A stretch of 64,000 nucleotides of DNA from positions 1-64,000 of the forward strand of contig NZ_LJSD01000071.1 of NCBI RefSeq assembly GCF_001303895.1, read 5' to 3'. The notes below the pieces were generated by a model. That model was not told the DNA's origin and did no database searches. It worked only from the letters and a program-made list of their open reading frames with translations. The stretch comes from Mesorhizobium sp. 1M-11 (GTDB taxonomy: Bacteria; Pseudomonadota; Alphaproteobacteria; Rhizobiales; Rhizobiaceae). This document shows positions 52,773-61,831 of this stretch, piece after piece. The translations under genes and the position numbers were made by a program. Each line of letters starts with the position of its first letter. Positions within the stretch are counted from its first letter, which is position 1.

Positions 52773-54695
52773 TCAGCCTTTTCCATTTCGGTGGAAACGG
52801 TTCTCGGCGACAATGGATTTCATGTCCGCCCGCCGGAACCAGATCGCCCGCCCGCAGCGCAGCGGCGCATTGCCGGCCGTGAAGACGATCTGCTCGTCGC
52901 TTCGCATGCGCAACACTTCCTCGGGCAGGATCAGCGGCCGCGCCGTGAGATGCTTCGAACGCGTCCGCGACGATCCGGACATCTGTGACGATCGGCTGAG
53001 CTGGTCGACCTCTACGGTCGTTTTGCCGCAGCGACGCGAGATGTAGTCGGCCGTATCGGGATCGTTGATGGCGGCGAATGAGACCCAGGATGCAGACTCG
53101 AACCATTTGCTGGTCGCATCGCGGCCACCATAGGCCTCGCGCATCTGGCCGATGGACTGGAACAGAAGTACGAGGCTAATGCCATATTTGCGGCCGGCGT
53201 CCCGGGCCGTTTCGAGGATCCGCAGGTAGCCGAGCCTCGCCACCTCGTCGAGCAGGAACAGGGTACGCCCGTCTACCTCGCCATTCCGGTTATAGATCGC
53301 GTTGGCAAGAGCGCCGATGATCGTGCGCGCAAGGCCCGGATGCGCTTCCAGAGTTTTGAGATCGAGACTGACGAAGACGTCGGTCTTGCCATTGGCGATA
53401 TCGTCGGTCGCCAAGCTCGAACCCGAAACCAGCGCCGCGTAGTTCGGATAGCTCAGCCAATGGGTCTCCTTGACCGCGTTGGCATAGACGCCGGAGAAGG
53501 TTTCAGGCGTCATGGCAATGAAGGGGGCAACGTTTTCTTTCACAAACTCCGATCCCGAATTGTCGTAGATCGCCTGCAGCCGCTCACGCAGTTTCGGCTC
53601 CGGCTCCGAGAGGTTCGCCCGCATCTGCCGAAGATGCTGGTTCTCTTTTTCCGTATGTCCTGACAGGCAGACGTCGGCGATAAGCGCGGTGATCAGCTGC
53701 AGCGCCGAAGCGCGAAAGAAGTCATCGCGGATCGAGGCCTGCCTGCCGGTGTCGGTCACCACCCAGTTGGCCACGGCGACCAGGTCCTCCTCCTTGGAGC
53801 TGCCGAAGCGGCCGATCCAGTCGAGCACATTGAATCCGGTTGACGGGTCGCGCGGATCGAGGATGAAGACATCCCGACCGGCCCTGCGCCGATGCTCGAT
53901 CACCATCGGCGCCACCTCGTTCGAAGGATCGAGGGCGACGAGACTGCCGCCCCATTTGAGCACCGTCGGCACGGTGATCGACGTTGTTTTGAATCCGCCG
54001 GAGCCGGCGAAGACGAGACCGTGCGTCGAGCCGAACGAGGCGTCGAAACACAGCAGAGGCGGACGTCCGCCGGCGCCCCAGGTCTCACGCTGGTCGGCGC
54101 GAAATCCCCGCTCGGCCACCGTGTCCCTGTCAACGCGGTAGGCTTCGCCGACGACGATGCCGCCGGCTTCGGGGAACAGACGCCTGGCATCCTTCAGCGC
54201 CATCCATTCGGCATCGCCATGGATTGAGCGCTTGCCGTGGATACGGCGTGGCGTAGCGGAGGCGAACGCGGCATTGCCGCGGATCGCGACGCGCAGCGCG
54301 AACACGCCGGAGACAGCCACCAGGGTCACGCCGATCGAGGTCGCGGCATCGACGTAGTTGAAGATACTCACGCCAGCGGGCACGTCATCCGCCAGGCTGG
54401 ACAGCCGCACGGCCTCGCGCACGAGTGCGGTGGTAACAACCACAACCGCGCCCGCGAGCGCGCCGGCGCCCGTGCTGCGGATCGACAGAGCGCCCCTGGC
54501 CGCGAAGAGGAAGACGATCCCGATCGCGGCCGCGGCAGCGTAGGGCAGGGCGATGCCGATCCGGCCCAGCATCAGGCGGGCGTCGGGGGTCGAGCCGAGC
54601 GAGGCCGTCCATTGTTCGATGCCGCCGAGACCGAGCAGCGTCATCAACATCAGCGCGGCCGGCGCCACGAAAAGGGCGATCCTAGTCGGCGTCAT
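52773..54695 (-). CDS. traG: Type IV coupling protein TraG (VirD4-like)
   Basis: 640-aa inner-membrane ATPase that brings the relaxosome to the mating channel. N-terminal hydrophobic helices (IALFVAPAALMLMTLLGLGG, ALPYAAAAAIGIVFLFAA, and two more), Walker A-like GSGGFKTTSITVPTVL, Walker B TLFLLDEVARLG, and the conserved LLFQSIGQMREAYGG. Start ATG 54695, overlapping the traD stop by 14 bases. Last gene of traC-traD-traG, transcribed away from oriT as in Ti plasmids. Confidence 0.92.
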   Translation of the reverse strand: MTPTRIALFVAPAALMLMTLLGLGGIEQWTASLGSTPDARLMLGRIGIALPYAAAAAIGIVFLFAARGALSIRSTGAGALAGAVVVVTTALVREAVRLSSLADDVPAGVSIFNYVDAATSIGVTLVAVSGVFALRVAIRGNAAFASATPRRIHGKRSIHGDAEWMALKDARRLFPEAGGIVVGEAYRVDRDTVAERGFRADQRETWGAGGRPPLLCFDASFGSTHGLVFAGSGGFKTTSITVPTVLKWGGSLVALDPSNEVAPMVIEHRRRAGRDVFILDPRDPSTGFNVLDWIGRFGSSKEEDLVAVANWVVTDTGRQASIRDDFFRASALQLITALIADVCLSGHTEKENQHLRQMRANLSEPEPKLRERLQAIYDNSGSEFVKENVAPFIAMTPETFSGVYANAVKETHWLSYPNYAALVSGSSLATDDIANGKTDVFVSLDLKTLEAHPGLARTIIGALANAIYNRNGEVDGRTLFLLDEVARLGYLRILETARDAGRKYGISLVLLFQSIGQMREAYGGRDATSKWFESASWVSFAAINDPDTADYISRRCGKTTVEVDQLSRSSQMSGSSRTRSKHLTARPLILPEEVLRMRSDEQIVFTAGNAPLRCGRAIWFRRADMKSIVAENRFHRNGKG

Positions 54696-54927
54696 CGATG
54701 AACGCCTTTTCGCCCAGCGCCAGGAGGCGCGCGCGCTCCGTCTCGTCGCAGCGAATGCGATCGGCGGCGTCAATCAGCAGGCCGAGCAGCAGTGCCCGTT
54801 TCTCGTAACGCAGTCCGGCCTTGGCGATCAGCCCACCGAGCTGGATCTTCTCGCGCGTGTCCCTCTTGCGCGCCTCGCTGGCCATGGTCTGGTTCATGCG
54901 TTCAAGCCTCGCCAGCGCCGCCCGCAT
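54682..54927 (-). CDS. traD: Conjugal transfer protein TraD
   Basis: 81 aa, small helical Ti-type TraD: MNQTMASEARKRDTREKIQLGGLIAKAGLRYEKRALLLGLLIDAADRI is the conserved part. ATG 54927 is chosen; in-frame start at MNQTM is possible. It overlaps traC by 26 bases and traG by 14. Accessory to DNA processing; precise role unknown. Confidence 0.86.
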   Translation of the reverse strand: MRAALARLERMNQTMASEARKRDTREKIQLGGLIAKAGLRYEKRALLLGLLIDAADRIRCDETERARLLALGEKAFIDDAD

Positions 54928-55198
54928 CCGCGCCAGACGCGACCGTCGTGCCCGGGACTCCGGCGCTCCTGCCCTGCCCGGCATTCTTCTTCCCGGACGA
55001 CTTCCCGCTTCCCGCGCGAAACTGGCCGGCAATGTCCTCGAACGCCGATAGCAGCGCCGCCTCCTCGATCTCGATCTCGCCGAGACCGGCCTTCAGCGCG
55101 ATGCGTCCGATGCGTTCGGCCTCGCGCGTCTCTGCCTGTCGGAGCTGTTCCTGGAGGCGGTTGATTTCTTCCCTGATCTTCGATGACGGCTTCTTCAT
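54902..55198 (-). CDS. traC: Conjugal transfer protein TraC
   Basis: 98 aa: N-terminal coiled coil (KIREEINRLQEQLRQAETREAERIGRIALKAGLGEIEIEEAALLSAFEDIAGQFR) then a flexible glycine/alanine tail, as in Ti-plasmid TraC, a relaxosome accessory protein. First gene left of oriT, divergent from traA. Confidence 0.87.
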   Translation of the reverse strand: MKKPSSKIREEINRLQEQLRQAETREAERIGRIALKAGLGEIEIEEAALLSAFEDIAGQFRAGSGKSSGKKNAGQGRSAGVPGTTVASGADAGGAGEA

Positions 55199-55268
55199 CC
55201 CGGTCGCCTCTTGTTTCGTTCTTCGCCTTCGTGGCGAGGCAAGACTCGCCCGAAACTCAACGAGGGAC

Positions 55269-55373
55269 GACTAGAAGAAATGCTAGTCGGCGGAGCCGAC
55301 GCTTTGAGGAATGATCCCGCCGTTCCGAAGGAGCGGCATCCAAGGGCGCAGTAATACGTCGCTGACGCGACGT
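55269..55373. other. Origin of transfer (oriT) of Ti-plasmid type
   Basis: Lies between divergent traC and traA. CCAAGGGCGC (55340-55349) is the conserved nick-region sequence of Ti/RSF1010-type origins, next to the dyad ACGTCGC-TGAC-GCGACGT (55356-55373). Two more hairpins, GACTAG...CTAGTC (55269-55288) and GTCGGC-GGA-GCCGAC (55286-55300), precede it. The nick should fall near the GGGCGC stretch. Confidence 0.85.
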
Positions 55374-55445
55374 CCTGCTTCAGCCCGCCGAGCACGGCCC
55401 ACTCCCGACGAACACGATGCTCGTTTTTCCGGGAGCCGGTTCACC

Positions 55446-58400
55446 GTGGCGATCACGCATTTCACGCCTCAGCTCATCGGCCGCAGCAGCGGCCGCAGCG
55501 CCGTGCTGGCCGCCGCGTACCGGCATTGCGCGAAGATGACCTACGAGAGCGAGGGCCGCACCGTCGATTTCACGAACAAGGGCAATCTCGGCCACGAGGA
55601 ATTCCTGCTGCCGCCCGATGCGCCGCAATGGGCGCGGGCGCTGATCGCCGACCGTTCGGTCGCGGGCGCGGCGGAGGCGTTCTGGAACAGGGTTGAGGCT
55701 TTCGAGAAGCGTGATGACGCGCAGTTCGCCAAGGAGTTCATTGTCGCGCTGCCGGTCGAGCTCTCAAGGGAGCAGAACATCGCGCTGATGCGCCAGTTCG
55801 CCGTCGAACAGGTGCTCGCGCGCGGGCAGGTCGCCGACTGGGTCTACCACGACGAAGCCGGCAATCCGCATGTCCATCTGATGACGACGCTGCGGCCGCT
55901 GACCGAGAAGGGCTTTGGGCCGAAGAAGATCGCAGAAATTGGCGAGGACGGGCAACCGCTGCGCAACAAGGCGGGCAAGATCCAGTACCGGCTGTGGGCC
56001 GGAGAGAAGGCGGATTTCCTTGCGCAGCGCAACCGCTGGCTCGATCTTCAGAACCAGCATCTGGCGCTCGCCGGATTGGAAATCCGCGTCGATGGCCGCT
56101 CTTATGCCGAGCGCGGCATCGATCTGGAGCCGACCGCGCATGTCGGCGCCGGCGCCCGGGCGATCCAGCACAAGGCCGAGCGCCAGGGATGGTCGCCTAC
56201 GCTGGAACGCATCGAGATTGCCGAGGCGCGGAAGGCGGCCAATGCGGCCCGCATTCTCAAGCGCCCGGAGATCGTGCTCGACCTGCTGACGTCGGAGATG
56301 AGCGTCTTCGATGAACGCGATATTGCAAGGGTGCTGCATCGCTACGTCGACGATTCCGGCACCTTCCAGAACCTAATGACGCGCGTTCTCCGGAGCGCTC
56401 AGATCCTGCGGCTCGAACGCGCAGCCGTGGAATTCGAGACAGGCCGCAAGCTTCCTGATCGTTACACCACGCGGCCGATGATCCGGCTCGAGGCCGAGAT
56501 GGCGAACCGCGCGATCTGGCTGTCGGAGAAAGCAACCCACGGCGTCGGGGAGAAAGTGCTGCGAAATGTGTTCGCACGCCATGATCGGCTCTCCGATGAG
56601 CAGCGGGCGGCGATCGAGCATGTGACGAAGGATGGCCGGATCGCCGCGGTCGTCGGACGCGCTGGCGCCGGCAAGACCACCATGATGAAGGCCGCGCGCG
56701 AGACCTGGGAGCTGGCTGGTTATAGGGTGATCGGCGGCACGCTGGCCGGCAAGGCGGCGGAGGGCTTGCAGAAGGAAGCCGGCATCGAAAGCCGAACGCT
56801 CGCCTCATGGGAGCTGTACTGGAAGGAGGGCAGGGAGGCGCTGACCGGCAGGACGATCATGGTCATAGACGAGGCCGGCATGGTCGCCTCGAAACAGATG
56901 GCGTATTTCGTCGAAAAGGCCGTGCGCTTCGGCGCCAAGCTGGTGCTGATCGGCGATCCAGAACAGCTGCAGCCGATCGAGGCCGGAGCGCCCCTCCGCG
57001 CCATTGTCGAGCGCATCGGCTATGCCGAGCTCGAACGGATTTATCGCCAGCGCGAGGAATGGATGCGCGCTGCCTCGCTCGATCTGGCGCGCGGCAATGT
57101 CGCGAAGGCGATCGCAGCCTATAACGGCCATGGGAAGATCGTCGGAGAAAAGCTGAAGGCGCAGGCCGTCAGCAGCCTGATCGCCGCCTGGAACCAGGAA
57201 TACGACCCGGCGAAGTCGACGCTGATCCTGGCGTATCTTCGCCGCGACGTGCGCGAACTCAATCGCCTTGCCCGCGAAAAGATGGTCGAGCGTGGCGTCG
57301 TCGGCGAGGGACACACCTTCCGGACGGAAGACGGCATCCGGGCATTTGACGCCGGTGACAGGATCGTCTTCCTCAGGAACGACAGCGCGCTCGGCGTCAA
57401 GAACGGCATGCTCGCGCGCGTCGTCGAAGCGGCACCCGGGAGGATCGTTGCCGAGATCGGACACGGTGGCGATCGCCGCCATGTCACGGTCGAACAGCGC
57501 CATTACAGCAACATCGATCATGGCTATGCGACGACCATTCACAAGGCGCAGGGCGCCACTGTCGACAGGGTCAAGGTGCTGGCGTCGCTGTCGCTCGATC
57601 GTCACCTGACCTATGTGGCGATGACCCGTCACCGCGAGGATCTCGCGCTCTATTACGGCACGCGTTCCTTCGAAAAAGCTGGCGGGCTCGGGCACATCCT
57701 GTCGCGGAAGAATGCGAAGGAAACCACGCTCGACTACGAGCGTGGCACGCTCTACCGCCAAGCGCTGCGCTTTGCCGAGAACCGCGGCCTGCACATCGTT
57801 CGTGTCGCCCGGACACTGGTCCGCGATCGGCTCGACTGGACGCTGCGCCAGGCAGAGCGTCTCGCCGGCGCGGCCCGGCGGCTGAGGGTCGCCGGCGTTT
57901 GCCTTGGTCTTCACGACACCAGACAGGCCCGGACATTCAACGAGGCAGAACCGATGGTCGCCGGCATCAAGCAATTCGCCAAATCAATTCCCGACGCCGT
58001 CGCGGAAAAGATTCATAGCGACCCCGCGGTGAAGAAGCAGTGGGAGGAGGTCTCGACCCGGTTCCGTTATGTCTTCGCGGATCCTGAGACGGCCTTCCGC
58101 TCGTTGAATTTCGATGCGGTGCTGGCGAACCGCGATGCCGCGCAAAAGACGCTGGACAGGCTCGTCAGCGAACCCGCATCGTTCGGTCCCCTGATGGGCG
58201 GCACAGGTATGTTCGCAGGCAAGACACAGCGCGAGGAACGGCGCGTGGCCGAGCTAAATGTCCCGGCGCTGAAACGCGACATCGAACGCTATCTCGATCT
58301 TCGCCAGACAGCCGGTAAGAAGATCGCGGCCGAGGAGCAGACGGTGCGCCGGCGCGTTTCGATCGACATACCGGCGCTCTCGCCAGATGCATACCGGGTC

Positions 58401-58748
58401 CTCGAAAAAGTCCGCGACGCGATCGACCGCAACGACCTGCCAGCCGCACTCGGTTATGCCGTCAGCAACCGCGAGATCAAGACGGAGATCGACGTCTTCA
58501 ACAAGGCCGTTGCCGAACGTTTTGGCGGACGAAGGCTACTGGTGAACGAGGCGCGCGCGCCGTCCGGAAAGCTGTTCGACAAGACGGCGGAAGGCATGGC
58601 GCCGGCGGGGAAACAGAAGCTCGCCGAAGCCTGGCCGGTCATGCGCGCCGCCCAGCAGCTCGCCGCCCATGAGCGCACTTCGGAAGTGCTGAAGCAAAGC
58701 GATGCTCTGCGCCTGACTCAGCGCCAAAGCCCGGTGATGAAGCAATGA
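55446..58748 (+). CDS. traA: Conjugative relaxase-helicase TraA
   Basis: 1100 aa. MobA/MobL-type relaxase at the N-terminus (AITHFTPQLIGRSSGRSAVLAAAYRHCAKM; metal-binding NPHVHLMTTLRPL), then an RecD/TraI-like superfamily 1 helicase with Walker A GRAGAGKTT near residue 405, DEAG near 474, GDPEQLQPI, and YATTIHKAQGATVDRV ... TYVAMTRHR. It nicks oriT, stays linked to the strand, and unwinds it. The start is GTG 55446 (V in FTVAITHF), where the family begins; the open frame runs back over oriT. It overlaps traF by ATGA. Confidence 0.93.
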   Translation: MAITHFTPQLIGRSSGRSAVLAAAYRHCAKMTYESEGRTVDFTNKGNLGHEEFLLPPDAPQWARALIADRSVAGAAEAFWNRVEAFEKRDDAQFAKEFIVALPVELSREQNIALMRQFAVEQVLARGQVADWVYHDEAGNPHVHLMTTLRPLTEKGFGPKKIAEIGEDGQPLRNKAGKIQYRLWAGEKADFLAQRNRWLDLQNQHLALAGLEIRVDGRSYAERGIDLEPTAHVGAGARAIQHKAERQGWSPTLERIEIAEARKAANAARILKRPEIVLDLLTSEMSVFDERDIARVLHRYVDDSGTFQNLMTRVLRSAQILRLERAAVEFETGRKLPDRYTTRPMIRLEAEMANRAIWLSEKATHGVGEKVLRNVFARHDRLSDEQRAAIEHVTKDGRIAAVVGRAGAGKTTMMKAARETWELAGYRVIGGTLAGKAAEGLQKEAGIESRTLASWELYWKEGREALTGRTIMVIDEAGMVASKQMAYFVEKAVRFGAKLVLIGDPEQLQPIEAGAPLRAIVERIGYAELERIYRQREEWMRAASLDLARGNVAKAIAAYNGHGKIVGEKLKAQAVSSLIAAWNQEYDPAKSTLILAYLRRDVRELNRLAREKMVERGVVGEGHTFRTEDGIRAFDAGDRIVFLRNDSALGVKNGMLARVVEAAPGRIVAEIGHGGDRRHVTVEQRHYSNIDHGYATTIHKAQGATVDRVKVLASLSLDRHLTYVAMTRHREDLALYYGTRSFEKAGGLGHILSRKNAKETTLDYERGTLYRQALRFAENRGLHIVRVARTLVRDRLDWTLRQAERLAGAARRLRVAGVCLGLHDTRQARTFNEAEPMVAGIKQFAKSIPDAVAEKIHSDPAVKKQWEEVSTRFRYVFADPETAFRSLNFDAVLANRDAAQKTLDRLVSEPASFGPLMGGTGMFAGKTQREERRVAELNVPALKRDIERYLDLRQTAGKKIAAEEQTVRRRVSIDIPALSPDAYRVLEKVRDAIDRNDLPAALGYAVSNREIKTEIDVFNKAVAERFGGRRLLVNEARAPSGKLFDKTAEGMAPAGKQKLAEAWPVMRAAQQLAAHERTSEVLKQSDALRLTQRQSPVMKQ

Positions 58749-59275
58749 GCCGCGTTGCCGCGATCCGATCTGCTGGCGCCGCGATAGCGGGCATTGCCGC
58801 TGTCGCGGCGGCGGGCTGGCTGGGAGGTTATCGCATCAACACCACGCCTAGTTATCCGCTCGGTCTGTGGCGCATCGAGGCGCTCGAGCGTCCCGCAGCG
58901 ATCGGCGATCTCGTCTTCATCTGTCCGCCGCTCACGCCGGCCATCGTGATGGCATTCGAGCGCGGCTATATCCGCCGTGGGCTTTGTCCTGGCCAGCTCA
59001 GTCCGCTCATAAAAACGGTAGTGGCGGCAGAGGGGCAATCGGTCGACATAGGCGTGCATGTGTCGGTCGAAGGGCGGCAACTTGCGCATTCAGAAATTCA
59101 TCGCGTTGACGCCGCGGGCAGCGCCCTTGTCGCCTGGCATGGTGGAACCGTTCCGCCCGGTTATCTCTATCTCCACTCCGATTTCGCCGGCTCATATGAC
59201 TCGCGGTATTTCGGCCCGATCCCGTCAGCCGGCCTGCTTGGCCGTGCCTTCCCGGTCCTCACCTTCGAACCTTGA
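58745..59275 (+). CDS. traF: Conjugative transfer signal peptidase TraF
   Basis: 176 aa, S26-type protease: N-terminal membrane helix (GAAIAGIAAVAAAGWLGGY), catalytic serine region TPSYPLGLW, lysine region LIKTVVAAEGQSVDI, and the C-terminal SRYFGPIP motif. It matures pilin or TraB-type substrates in Ti-like systems. ATGA overlap with traA. Confidence 0.87.
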   Translation: MSRVAAIRSAGAAIAGIAAVAAAGWLGGYRINTTPSYPLGLWRIEALERPAAIGDLVFICPPLTPAIVMAFERGYIRRGLCPGQLSPLIKTVVAAEGQSVDIGVHVSVEGRQLAHSEIHRVDAAGSALVAWHGGTVPPGYLYLHSDFAGSYDSRYFGPIPSAGLLGRAFPVLTFEP

Positions 59276-60431
59276 TGGCGTTCGGTCCTTTGGCCTTGTC
59301 GCCCTCGCCGCGCTGGCCGGAGGCATCGGATGGAGCGGTCATGTTCTCGCCCTCCCGGTTGCATTCGCATTCCCGGCGCTGTGGGCGTTCTCGCGATCGC
59401 GGCTGATCGCGGCGGCTGTCTCCGCGGCGTATTTTCTTGCTGCGTCGCGGGGCTTGCCGCAAGGTGTCGCCAATTTCTACGCTTCCGACCTCTGGCCGGG
59501 ACTCCTGCTATGGTTCGCTGCCTCGCTCGCTTTTGTCCTCGTGCATGCGGCACTGTGGACGAAACTATCGGGGAAGGGGAGGGCGGCGCGTTATCTGGCG
59601 GCGGCGGCGTTGATGGGAATGCCGCCCTTCGGCATCGTCGGATGGGCGCATCCGCTCACCGCTGCCGGCGTTCTGTTTCCCAGTTCGGGGTGGTGGGGCT
59701 TGGCGGCTGCCGCGGCCGGTCTGCTTGCCATGACGACGCGATGTTGGCCGGTAGCGGCGATCGTGCTGGCCGGTTTCTGGCTCTGGTCAGCAGCAACTTG
59801 GACGCCTCCACCCCCGCCCGCAGGATGGGCCGGCCTTGATCTCGCGCTGGGGCAAAGCCTCGGCCGCGACGCCACGCTGGAGCGGCAGCAGGAATTGCTC
59901 GGTGCTGTGAAACGGAAGGCGGGCGAGGGCGCCCGCGTCGTCGTTTTTCCCGAAAGCGCCCTGGGATTCTGGACGCCGACGGTGGAGCGTCTCTGGCGCT
60001 CGAAGCTGCACGGCACGCCCGTCACGGTGATCGCAGGCGCGGCGATCGTCGACGATGCGGGCTATGACAATGTCCTGATCGCGGTATCGGCCGAGGCCGC
60101 GACGATCCTCTACCGCGAGCGAATGCCGGTGCCGGTTTCCATGTGGCAACCTTGGCGCAGCTGGTTCGGTGAGAGCGGCGGCGCCCGGGCGCATCTCTTC
60201 GCCAACCCGGTCGTCGAGCTCGGTGGCGAAAGGATCGCCCCGTTGATCTGCTACGAGCAACTCATCCTGTGGCCCGTCCTGCAATCCGCGCAGCACTCGC
60301 CCGGAATGATCGTTGCCGTCGGTAACGGATGGTGGACGAAGGGGACGTCAATCGTTGCCATCCAGAAGGCCAGCGCCAGAGCTTGGGCGCGCCTCTTCGG
60401 CATCCCGCTCGTCACCGCCTTCAACACCTGA
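59244..60431 (+). CDS. traB: Conjugal transfer protein TraB (nitrilase-fold)
   Basis: About 395 aa. N-terminal membrane helices (LVALAALAGGIGWSGHVLALPVAFAFPALWAF and several more) followed by a carbon-nitrogen hydrolase domain: glutamate in VVFPESALGFW, and cysteine in LICYEQL. Position and architecture match Ti TraB. The start is uncertain: no in-frame ATG occurs near the traF stop. The ATG at 59275 is one base out of frame, and the nearest in-frame codons are GTG 59244 and TTG 59238 inside traF. Confidence 0.75.
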   Translation: MPSRSSPSNLDGVRSFGLVALAALAGGIGWSGHVLALPVAFAFPALWAFSRSRLIAAAVSAAYFLAASRGLPQGVANFYASDLWPGLLLWFAASLAFVLVHAALWTKLSGKGRAARYLAAAALMGMPPFGIVGWAHPLTAAGVLFPSSGWWGLAAAAAGLLAMTTRCWPVAAIVLAGFWLWSAATWTPPPPPAGWAGLDLALGQSLGRDATLERQQELLGAVKRKAGEGARVVVFPESALGFWTPTVERLWRSKLHGTPVTVIAGAAIVDDAGYDNVLIAVSAEAATILYRERMPVPVSMWQPWRSWFGESGGARAHLFANPVVELGGERIAPLICYEQLILWPVLQSAQHSPGMIVAVGNGWWTKGTSIVAIQKASARAWARLFGIPLVTAFNT

Positions 60432-60442
60432 GAGGCAAACGC

Positions 60443-61050
60443 ATGATCGATGCAGCCCTGATCGAGAACTGCTCCGACCCCGCGCTGAAGCCGGCGATCG
60501 TCGAGCGCTTCATCGCAGAGGCTGGATCGCCCGATCCACTGACAGTCACCGTCCGGTCCGGCGATCGCGTCGTGCTCGTGCCGAAGCCGGGGACACCGGA
60601 CGACGCCATCACACTCATGCGCCAGTATGTCGGCAAGGCCGTGGTCCGCGTCGGCATCACCCAGTATCCGGCCGGTCTCGGAATCGCGGATCCCTCCGAG
60701 CTGAAGCCGGACCTGATCGACGCCTGCGAAAACATCCGCATGGCACGGCGCTGTTCGGCAAGGTCTATCGCATCGTCACGAAATGGTATGGCAACGCCGT
60801 CGATGAGGCATTCGACGACGCGATCTACGCCTGGAAGACCGGGTATTTCGAGGGCAGGACGGTGTTCATCGAGCCGGATCCGGGCGATGTGCCCGTCGCG
60901 GCCCCGGAAGTTGAGGAACAGGGGAGCGATCGGGAAGGGGGTTCGGCCGCGCCCACTGACGAGGCGACGAAAATGCCGGAGCAGGCCGGCGATCCCAACG
61001 CCGCCGGAATCCGCATCGACCTTTCGGGGATCGGCGGCGTGGGTCAGTAA
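60443..61050 (+). pseudogene. traH: traH with a single frameshift
   Basis: From ATG 60443 the frame gives MIDAALIENCSDPALKPAIVERFIAEAGS ... DACENIRM and then at about 60742-60745 shifts: the continuation GTALFGKVYRIVTKWYGNAVDEAFDDAIYAWKTGYFEG is in the next frame and ends at 61050. One missing G in ATGG(G)CACG would account for it. Ti-type TraH is a secreted or accessory transfer protein of uncertain role. Eleven bases after traB. Confidence 0.75.
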
Positions 61051-61274
61051 AGGTTGATCGCCTGTTCGAGATGACGGACGACGCATCCTCCTGACGCCGG
61101 GCTGCCTTCCGCATTGATCAGATGGCCGCAAATGAGCGTTTGGTGGCGTGAGTATTAGCAGCGCTTCAGACAAGATTCAGACCGCCCATTCAATTTCGCT
61201 AAATTTCGGCTAAAGCTTTGATCTGGCGATGGGGATCGTTCCACGTTATAGAGGCATCGGGGCAGTACGCGCTG
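61051..61274. other. Gene-free stretch between traH and the RNA-like region
   Basis: No coding frame with family resemblance on either strand. AT-rich segment near 61180-61220 could hold a promoter. I found no tra-box-type 18-base palindrome. Confidence 0.4.
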
Positions 61275-61417
61275 TCCCGGGGTGTAGAAACCCCTTGTCC
61301 ATCGGTTGGTGTCGGCCGTGACGGCACCGAGATCCTCTGGCCATTGGCCGGGGGCCTGTGACGTATGTCCAGGCGCCTCGGTGCTAAAGGTCACGGGACC
61401 GTGTGGACACGGTTTTC
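61275..61417 (+). ncRNA. Candidate structured RNA or leader upstream of traM
   Basis: GGGGT-GTAGAA-ACCCC (about 61279-61294) is followed by an outer stem GCACCGAG (61324-61331) with CTCGGTGC (61377-61384). The outer stem encloses two hairpins, GGCC-ATT-GGCC (61339-61349) and GCCTG...CAGGC (61354-61374), forming a three-way junction. The terminator-like ACCGTGT-GG-ACACGGT-TTT (61398-61416) comes next. No gene overlaps. It is 76 bases upstream of traM. Confidence 0.5.
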
Positions 61418-61492
61418 TACCCCCCGGCTTGGGGTCAAGGGATGTATCTTGGCGGGGGCGCACCGCGGACACACCATCCGGGGTCGATCTAC

Positions 61493-61831
61493 ATGAGTGG
61501 AAAACAAGGTTCCTTAAGCACGCACAAACAATTGCTGAGCCCGGTTGTCGGCCTCACCGAGACCCTGCCGAAGACGGATCTGGAGCAGATTGCCGTAGAG
61601 GCTATAAGGAGGCACCGACAACTCCGCGACGAGGCGGAGGCGCTGGAAGCCTCCTATAGCGCACAGCCTTCGAAGTCGGTGGACACCGTTGGCGCGTCGC
61701 GTCTGGCCTGGGTAAGCGCGATGATCTACATGCACGCGCAGCAGACGCTCCTGTCGACCGTGCTGGATGTGCTCGGCTATATACCGGATGTGCCGGACGA
61801 CGAACCGGGTCGACAGGTCATATCAGCTTGA
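61493..61831 (+). CDS. traM: Quorum-sensing antiactivator TraM
   Basis: 112 aa. The conserved block LLSPVVGLTETLPKTDLEQIAVEAIRRHRQL and the C-terminal IYMHAQQTLLSTVLDVLGYIPDVPDD are those of Ti-plasmid TraM, which binds TraR and blocks its DNA binding until signal is high. The start ATG 61493 (MSGKQGSL) follows the structured leader; a longer frame from 61403 is unlikely. Its 3' end overlaps the convergent traR by 14 bases. Confidence 0.85.
   Translation: MSGKQGSLSTHKQLLSPVVGLTETLPKTDLEQIAVEAIRRHRQLRDEAEALEASYSAQPSKSVDTVGASRLAWVSAMIYMHAQQTLLSTVLDVLGYIPDVPDDEPGRQVISA

Noticed and set aside
55199..55445. tra-box palindromes for TraR near oriT and upstream of traM
   Set aside because: No 18-base dyad resembling the Agrobacterium tra box could be found by eye; TraR sites remain unlocated.
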